A stretch of 32,431 bases of DNA, taken from positions 1 through 32,431 of the forward strand of contig JAGGSO010000013.1 of assembly GCA_021159055.1 (NCBI GenBank). The letters are read 5' to 3'. The translations under genes and the position numbers were made by a program. This DNA comes from Candidatus Bipolaricaulota bacterium. GTDB taxonomy: Bacteria > Bipolaricaulota > Bipolaricaulia > UBA7950 > UBA9294. This document shows positions 27,693 through 32,431 of the stretch, one piece after another. Position 1 is the first letter of the stretch. Each line of letters starts with the position of its first letter. Below the pieces are notes generated by a model. It saw only the letters and a list, made by a program, of their open reading frames with translations. It was not told where the DNA came from and made no database searches.

Positions 27693-27900
27693 CACGGAAG
27701 TAGCCCTCCCACAGCCGACGGATGAGGGGCGGGAGGTTGAGATCGGGGAGGAGACGCCTGATCTCGTCCCAATCAAGGGCAGCGATGTCCTCGGCCCTGC
27801 CGTGCGTGAGGACCTGGCTTATCCACCACCGCCGCTGCCACGGATCGGAGAGGTCGATCTCCCGCTTCGACCAGACGATTCTGTTTTTAGCCTCTTTCAT
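27667..27900 (-). CDS. Short partner protein of AbiEii-type toxin (DUF6922-like)
   Basis: A 77-residue protein, largely helical: IVWSKREIDLSDPWQRRWWISQVLTHGRAEDIAALDWDEIRRLLPDLNLPPLIRRLWEGYF. The pattern of 'WQRRWWISQVLTHG', then '.. LLPDLNLPPLIRRLWEGYF', resembles short proteins (DUF6922-like) encoded directly upstream of AbiEii-type nucleotidyltransferases, presumed antitoxins. The name is from memory of the family pattern. GGAGG lies five bases before the ATG, and a 17-spaced promoter precedes it, so it still looks expressible although its toxin is broken. Base composition is visibly less GC-rich than neighbouring genes. Confidence 0.65.
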   Translation of the reverse strand: MKEAKNRIVWSKREIDLSDPWQRRWWISQVLTHGRAEDIAALDWDEIRRLLPDLNLPPLIRRLWEGYFRDEDTATAE

Positions 27901-27915
27901 ACCGCCTCCGACTGC

Positions 27916-27944
27916 AGGATAGCTTAAACATCGCGGTCGCACAA
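27916..27944 (-). promoter_or_regulatory. Promoter for toxin-antitoxin remnant
   Basis: On the minus strand TTGTGC (27939-27944), 17 bases, TATCCT (27916-27921), about 16 bases before the partner-protein ATG. Confidence 0.45.
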
Positions 27945-28039
27945 CTGATTCGCGTCGTAAGCCATCCCGATGGGAGTGACGGATGCTACGAAATCTTCTG
28001 TCACGCTTTGGGCACCGGTCGGTCTTGAAAGGTCCACGG

Positions 28040-30406
28040 TTAGAACCCCTCGTGCTCGGTGCGGGCGATGATCTCGTCCTGGAGGGCCTTGCTCAGATCG
28101 CAGAAGTAGTCGGAGTAGCCAGCAACGCGCACGATCAGGTCGCGATAGCTATCCGGATCCCGCTGCGCCGCGCGGAGGGTCTCGGCATCGACCACGTTGT
28201 ACTGCACATGGTGACCGTCGAGGGCGAAGTAGCCGCGGACGAGCTGGACGAACTTCTTCAATCCGTCGGTATCAGCGAGGAGCCGTGGGGTCAACTTCTG
28301 GTTCAGCAGGGTCCCGCCGGTGCGGAGGTGGTCCAGCTTCGCCGCCGAGAGCAGGGCCGCGGTCGGGCCGTGCCGGTCCGCCCCTTGCACCGGTGAGATC
28401 CCCTCGGACAGCGGCCTTCCAGCGCGGCGGCCGTCCGGGGTCGCCCCGGTCACCGCTCCGAAGTAGACGTGGACCGTGGTCGGGAGGAGGTTGATCCGGT
28501 ACTCGCCTCCCTTGGTGTTCGGCCTCCCATCGATCGCGGAAAAGTACGCCTCGAACACGGCTTGCATTACCTCATCGGCGTAGTCATCGTCGTTCCCGTA
28601 CTTCGGGGTCTTGTTCACCAGGAGCTGGCATAGAGGCTCCGCCCCGACGAAGTCGGAAGAAAGCGCGGTGAGGAACTCGTCCATCATCACGTCCCGTCGG
28701 TCAAACACGTGATACTTGAGTGCAGTCAGGGAGTCGGTTATCGTCCCCAGCCCCACCCCCTGGATGTAGGTCGAGTTGTAGCGCGCCCCATCGGCATGGT
28801 AGTCGCGCCCACGGTCGATGCAGTCATCGATCAGGATCGACAGGAACGGAGCGGGCATGTACTCGGCGTACAGCCGCTCGATCACGTTGTTCCCCCTGAT
28901 CTTGACGTCGATGAAGTGGTTGAGCTGGCGCTCGTAAGCGGCGAACAGCTCGTCGAACGACGCGAACCCACGTGGGTCGCCGGTTGCGATCCCGATCCGC
29001 TTCCCGGTGCGCGGGTCGACTCCGTTGTTCAGGGTGATCTCGAGCACCTTCGGCATGTTGAAATAGCCGGTGAGGATGTAGGACTCCTTCCCGTACGCCC
29101 CGGTCTCCACGCACCCGCTTGCCCCGCCGCACCGGGCGTCGACGATCGATTTTCCCTGGCGGACGAGCTCCTGCACGATCGCATCGGCGTTGAACAGCGA
29201 CGGCTGGCCGAACCCGGTGGCGATGATCTCCGCCGCCCGCTGCAGGAACCGGTCCGGGTTCTTCTTGGACACCTGAATCCGTGCGTTCGGCTGGATCAGC
29301 CGCATCTCCTCGACCACATCGAGGATCAAATAGCTCAGCTCGTTCACCGCGTCCCGACCGTCCGGGGTCAGTCCGCCGGGATCGACGGTGACGAAGTCGG
29401 TGTAGGTGGCGCTCTCCTCCGCCGTCACTCCGACCTTGGGCGGGGCCGGCTGATTGTGGAACTTGATCCACAGGCACTGGAGGAGCTCCTCGGCCTGGGC
29501 ACGGGTGAGAGTCCCGTCCCGCAGCCACCGTTCGTAGCACGGCCACAGAAGCTGCTCGCGCCCCCCCGGGCTGACCGCATCCCCGGTGTTCAGCTCGAGC
29601 GTCACCCCGAGGTGGACGAACCAGTAGTACTGGATCGCCTCCCAGAAATCGCGCGGGGCATGCGCCGGAACACGGTCGCACACCGCGGCGATCCGAAGGA
29701 GTTCCTGTCTGCGGGCGGGATCAGGCGTGCTCTCGGCCAGGGCGCGCGCCTTCTCGGCGTGACGGCGGGCGTAGGCGATCAGCGCGTCGGCGGCGATCCC
29801 CATCGCGACAAGCTCCTCGTACTTGTCGTAGGCGCGGGGATCGTTGAAGTAGTCGAGCGCTTCGATCCGGGCGGAGATCCTGCGTTTGAAGTCGAGCATC
29901 CCCTGGTGATAGATCTTGTCGTCGAGCACGGTGTGGCCCGGGGCGCGCTGCTCCATGAACTCGGTGAACACCCCGGCGGAGAACGCGGCGTGCCACTCCG
30001 GGGTCATCGCAGCGAACAGCCGTTCCCGCATCGACCGTCCTTGCCAGAACGGGATGATCTCCTCGGCGTACAGGCGCCGCGTCTCGTCCGACACCCGAAA
30101 CGATACCTTGTCGCGCGAGTCGAGGACCTCCAGGTCCGCAAGTGAGTGGCAGCAGAGCTCGGGGTAGGTGGGGACGTGCCTCGGCCGCGGCCCCTTCTCC
30201 CCCACGATCAGCTCCCCGTCGCCGATCCAGACCTCCTTGTTCGCAAGGAGGTGGGCGAACGCCAGGGCGCGGGTCACCGGTGCGGAACGGCTCCCGCGAT
30301 CGTTCCGGTAGAATTCCGTGATCAGCCGCGCCCGCTCGGGTGAAATCACAGGTTCCGCCGCCAGGCTCTCCTCCCGCAGCCGCTTAACCCGGGGCGACAT
30401 CCCCAT
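28040..30406 (-). CDS. hypD: Glycyl radical enzyme, probable trans-4-hydroxy-L-proline dehydratase
   Basis: A 788-residue glycyl radical enzyme. The radical loop is VRVAGYSDYF with Gly763; the thiyl Cys432 and Glu434 are in GGASGCVETGAYG. Other pocket residues, counted from the ATG at 30404-30406, are His158 (APGHTV), Asp276 (LNTGDAVSPG), Asp337 (TYTDF) and Thr643 (LLPTT). These fall at a constant offset of two from the C. difficile HypD residues I recall (C434, E436, H160, D278, D339, T645, G765), and flanking sequence agrees along the whole length. HypD dehydrates trans-4-hydroxyproline to pyrroline-5-carboxylate, needs anaerobiosis and is usually followed by ProC, which is absent here. The ATG at 30406 is preferred over GTG at 30415 because GGAGG lies eight bases before it. 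It overlaps the activase gene by 23 bases. Confidence 0.85.
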   Translation of the reverse strand: MGMSPRVKRLREESLAAEPVISPERARLITEFYRNDRGSRSAPVTRALAFAHLLANKEVWIGDGELIVGEKGPRPRHVPTYPELCCHSLADLEVLDSRDKVSFRVSDETRRLYAEEIIPFWQGRSMRERLFAAMTPEWHAAFSAGVFTEFMEQRAPGHTVLDDKIYHQGMLDFKRRISARIEALDYFNDPRAYDKYEELVAMGIAADALIAYARRHAEKARALAESTPDPARRQELLRIAAVCDRVPAHAPRDFWEAIQYYWFVHLGVTLELNTGDAVSPGGREQLLWPCYERWLRDGTLTRAQAEELLQCLWIKFHNQPAPPKVGVTAEESATYTDFVTVDPGGLTPDGRDAVNELSYLILDVVEEMRLIQPNARIQVSKKNPDRFLQRAAEIIATGFGQPSLFNADAIVQELVRQGKSIVDARCGGASGCVETGAYGKESYILTGYFNMPKVLEITLNNGVDPRTGKRIGIATGDPRGFASFDELFAAYERQLNHFIDVKIRGNNVIERLYAEYMPAPFLSILIDDCIDRGRDYHADGARYNSTYIQGVGLGTITDSLTALKYHVFDRRDVMMDEFLTALSSDFVGAEPLCQLLVNKTPKYGNDDDYADEVMQAVFEAYFSAIDGRPNTKGGEYRINLLPTTVHVYFGAVTGATPDGRRAGRPLSEGISPVQGADRHGPTAALLSAAKLDHLRTGGTLLNQKLTPRLLADTDGLKKFVQLVRGYFALDGHHVQYNVVDAETLRAAQRDPDSYRDLIVRVAGYSDYFCDLSKALQDEIIARTEHEGF

Positions 30407-31316
30407 ACCGCTCACCTCCGATCATCACCTGGAGTTTATACCGCAAGAAGATCTCCGCAAGTCCTTCCATCCGGGCCTGGGGAGGGACCGGCGTATCCAC
30501 GAGTTGGTATTTCAGCCCGAGCCGGGCGTATTTGTCGCTCCCGGCGCGGTGGTAAGGGAGGAGGTCTATCGGGTAGGGGGTGGGAAGCGCGGCGACGAAC
30601 CTTGCGATCCCGTCCATGTTCTCCTCGGAATCGGTGATCCCCGGGATCACCGGGACGCGGACGATCACCCTTGCCCCGCGCGACGCGAGGAGACGAAGGT
30701 TCTCCAGGATCGGGCCGTTCGGGACCCCGGTGTAGCGGCGATGCAGATCATCGTCGATCAATTTCAGGTCGTAGAGGAAGAGCCCGGCGTATCCTGCGAC
30801 CGCCTCGACCACATCGGCGGGGGCGTAGCCCGAGGTATCGATCACCGTCGCGAGGCCATTGACGCGGCAGGCGCGGAGGAGCTCGATGAGGAACTCGGGC
30901 TGGGCGAGCGGCTCGCCCCCGGAGAAGGTGACGCCGCCGCCGGACCCATCGAAGAACGTCCGGTCGCGCTCGATCTCGGCGACGAGCCATTCAACCGTAA
31001 CCTCCCGCCCGACCGTCTCCAGCGCGTCGCTCGGACAGGCATCGACGCAGCGGCCACAGGAATCGCACCTTTCCCGGTCGAGCGCGATCACCCCGGTGGG
31101 AAGCGAAAGCGCCCCATGGGGGCATGCGGGAAGGCAGCTTCCGCAGCCGATGCAGCGAGCCGGACGGACGAACATCTCCGGTGTGAACTTTTTCCCCTCG
31201 GGATTGTGACACCACGGACAGGCGAGCGGACACCCCTTGAAGAAAACGGTCGTGCGGATCCCGGGCCCGTCGTGCACCGCGAACCGCTTGATGTCGAATA
31301 TCATCCCCGTGGCCAA
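30384..31316 (-). CDS. Glycyl radical enzyme activase (radical SAM)
   Basis: A 310-residue radical SAM activase that installs the glycyl radical on the adjacent dehydratase. The SAM cluster motif is C29-x3-C33-x2-C36 (GCPLACPWCHNP). Two ferredoxin-like 4Fe-4S sites follow: CIGCGSCLPACP (C55, C58, C61, C65) and CDSCGRCVDACP (C84, C87, C90, C94), as in activases of non-pyruvate glycyl radical enzymes. FSGGEPLAQPEFL is the SAM-binding GGE motif, and LYDLKLID is typical of PflA-like activases. The start is TTG at 31314-31316, with AAGGGG seven bases upstream, or ATG at 31302-31304. It leads the operon ahead of the dehydratase. Confidence 0.92.
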   Translation of the reverse strand: MATGMIFDIKRFAVHDGPGIRTTVFFKGCPLACPWCHNPEGKKFTPEMFVRPARCIGCGSCLPACPHGALSLPTGVIALDRERCDSCGRCVDACPSDALETVGREVTVEWLVAEIERDRTFFDGSGGGVTFSGGEPLAQPEFLIELLRACRVNGLATVIDTSGYAPADVVEAVAGYAGLFLYDLKLIDDDLHRRYTGVPNGPILENLRLLASRGARVIVRVPVIPGITDSEENMDGIARFVAALPTPYPIDLLPYHRAGSDKYARLGLKYQLVDTPVPPQARMEGLAEIFLRYKLQVMIGGERYGDVAPG

Positions 31317-31344
31317 CCCGCATCCCCTTACCCCAAGTTTAGCG

Positions 31345-31375
31345 GGATGATATCGCCATCATCCGCGGTCAACAA
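31345..31375 (-). promoter_or_regulatory. Promoter and overlapping dyad for the glycyl radical operon
   Basis: On the minus strand TTGTTG (31370-31375), 17 bases, TATCAT (31347-31352). An inverted repeat GGATGAT / ATCATCC (31345-31351 and 31358-31364, six-base centre) covers the -10. With one base skipped, the arms extend to GCGGGATGAT / ATCATCCGC. Such a dyad would suit a repressor or activator, possibly one sensing substrate. Confidence 0.5.
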
Positions 31376-31431
31376 CGGAATGCGCTTCCGAGGAGACATT
31401 CAAACAAGCGACCTCGTCGTCTGAGACTGGG

Positions 31432-31456
31432 CAGGGACGGGAGCTTATCCCTCCTG
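31432..31456. repeat. Stem-loop between glycyl radical operon and nitronate monooxygenase
   Basis: CAGGGACGGGA and TCCCTCCTG pair around GCTTA with two small bulges. It lies 57 bases beyond the stop of the nitronate monooxygenase gene but has no T-run, so it is not a clear terminator. The core GGAGCTT..CCTCC resembles the hairpin at 7381-7395. The rest of the gap (31376-31512) shows nothing I can assign. Confidence 0.35.
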
Positions 31457-31512
31457 GTGAAGAAGGGAGAGAACTTAACGCGGCACTTCAGCGTGCAGTA
31501 CGAGCAACGCAA

Positions 31513-32431
31513 CTACGTCATCATCGCCTTTTCGTATTCATCCAACAGGGAATCGATGAGTTCGTGGACCGAGGTGATCTTCTCCACCCGGTAGGCGTTA
31601 GCGCCGGCAAAGGCGAATCCATCGCTCAGCTTTCCTTTCTTGGCGTTGGTCAATGCGCGCGCGATGCAGTAGGGAGATGTCCGGTAGTCGCATGTCTTGA
31701 GGCACTTCCACGGACACTCAAACGGCTTCTTGATCCCCCGCGCTACATCATCGAGAAAATCATTGCGTATCGCTCTTCCCGGGAGCCCGACCGGGCTGTC
31801 GATTATCACCAAATCATCCTTTCTGCATTTAAGATACATCTCTTTAAACGCGGGAGAGGCATCGCATTCGTAGGTGGCGACGAACCTGGTCGCCATCTGC
31901 ACCCCTTGTGCGCCTAAGCGCATGAACCTGGCGATGTCCGCTCCGGTGAATATGCCTCCTGCAGCGATAACCGGGATCTCCTTGCCGAACTGCTGCGCGA
32001 ACGGCTCTATCGTTTCGATGACCGCAGGTACGAGTTTCTCCAGCGCATAGTTGGGGTCGTCGATCTCCTCCTTCTTGAATCCGAGATGCCCCCCAGCCAG
32101 CGGCCCCTCCACGACCACTGCATCGGGGACATGTTGATACCGTTTTGCCCAATGCTGGAATATGATCCTTGCCGCTCGTCCAGAAGACACAATCGGAACG
32201 ATCTTTGTGCGAGCCTGCTGCAGCCTCTCCAGTGACAGCGTCTTGGGAAGCTTGAGCAAAAGCCCCGCTCCGAGGAAGAGGAGGTCCGCTCCTTCGTCCA
32301 CGGCCACCTTTACGAGATCATCGTAATCGGAGAGGGCGAGCATGATGTTCACCCCGATGACCCCGTCAGACAAGTCTCTTGCTCTCCGCAACTCCTTACT
32401 CAGAGCCCTCTTGTTGGCCTCGCGGTAATTC
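31513..32431 (-). CDS. Nitronate monooxygenase family flavoprotein, 5' end cut by window
   Basis: An FMN-dependent TIM-barrel protein of the nitronate monooxygenase/FabK-like (2-nitropropane dioxygenase) family; the reading frame stays open to the window edge, so the N-terminus lies outside (first readable residues NYREANKRALSKELRR). Visible: GVIGVNIMLALSDYDDLV, GADLLFLGAGLLL, IVPIVSSGRAARII, DAVVVEGPLAGGHLG with the catalytic-region His, VIAAGGIFTGADIARFMRLGAQGVQMATRF for FMN phosphate, and a Cys-rich tail FECPWKCLKTCDYRTSPYCIARAL, typical of a clostridial-type subgroup. The family oxidises nitronates or reduces enoyl-ACP; which applies here is undecided. Codon use looks less GC-biased than the neighbours. 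Confidence 0.88.
   Translation of the reverse strand, partial: NYREANKRALSKELRRARDLSDGVIGVNIMLALSDYDDLVKVAVDEGADLLFLGAGLLLKLPKTLSLERLQQARTKIVPIVSSGRAARIIFQHWAKRYQHVPDAVVVEGPLAGGHLGFKKEEIDDPNYALEKLVPAVIETIEPFAQQFGKEIPVIAAGGIFTGADIARFMRLGAQGVQMATRFVATYECDASPAFKEMYLKCRKDDLVIIDSPVGLPGRAIRNDFLDDVARGIKKPFECPWKCLKTCDYRTSPYCIARALTNAKKGKLSDGFAFAGANAYRVEKITSVHELIDSLLDEYEKAMMT

Noticed and set aside
31450-31512. Plus-strand frame reading VKKGENLTRHFSVQYEQRNYV, looking transposase-like
   Set aside because: It has no proper start and runs into DNA antisense to the nitronate monooxygenase gene; no transposase family could be named.

Overview
The window is GC-rich, densely coded bacterial chromosome carrying mostly housekeeping genes. 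The organism looks like a free-living anaerobe or facultative anaerobe: it has an oxygen-sensitive glycyl radical enzyme with its activase, the non-mevalonate isoprenoid enzyme Dxr, and peptidoglycan genes (murJ, murE). A small secreted protein (23328-23783) ends in Phe like an outer-membrane barrel, which hints at a diderm envelope. The phylum cannot be fixed from sequence reading alone; a deep-branching group such as Bipolaricaulota/Acetothermia is only a guess. Recognisable promoters are of the sigma-70 type, often TTGACC or similar, then 17 bp, then TAAAAT/TATAAT.

Layout. 1-4971 (minus): tight operon folP - yceD/DUF177 - ruvC - polA - small membrane protein - ybjQ (cut by the window edge). 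5096-8998 (plus): rplI, a secreted phosphodiester-glycosidase-type protein, a palindrome-bearing gap, murJ. 8976-9879 (minus): a MIP18/SufT-type Fe-S assembly protein and a Cys-rich unknown, from their own near-consensus promoter. 9945-12925 (minus): ftsH then dxr. 13000-17867 (minus): vanZ-like, YugP-type protease, rpe, ribD, purB, plsY, preceded by the RNase P RNA gene (17885-18222). 18194-19587 (minus): a coiled-coil zinc-ribbon protein and a TPM-domain protein whose 3' end overlaps rnpB. 19753-21162 (plus): an alkyltransferase-like protein, a possible 37-codon ORF and a secreted alpha/beta hydrolase. 21430-25740 (plus): gyrB, barrel-like protein, methyltransferase, murE, then tRNA-Glu(CUC) with a terminator and a CDP-alcohol phosphatidyltransferase-like gene. 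26451-27454 (minus): ruvB, broken here by one missing base. 27490-27900 (minus): remains of an AbiE-type toxin-antitoxin pair. 28040-31316 (minus): activase followed by a glycyl radical enzyme whose catalytic residues match trans-4-hydroxy-L-proline dehydratase. 31513-32431 (minus): nitronate monooxygenase, cut by the window edge.

No CRISPR array, prophage or intact insertion sequence is visible, and no stretch over about 300 bases lacks a gene or gene remnant. I did not find a convincing undescribed multi-gene system. The best leads are regulatory and sequence oddities: a perfect 17-bp palindrome filling the gyrB promoter spacer, a dyad over the glycyl-radical-operon promoter, an apparent AUA start for rplI, the ruvB frameshift, a MurE with an unusual substrate motif, and a protein gene overlapping rnpB.
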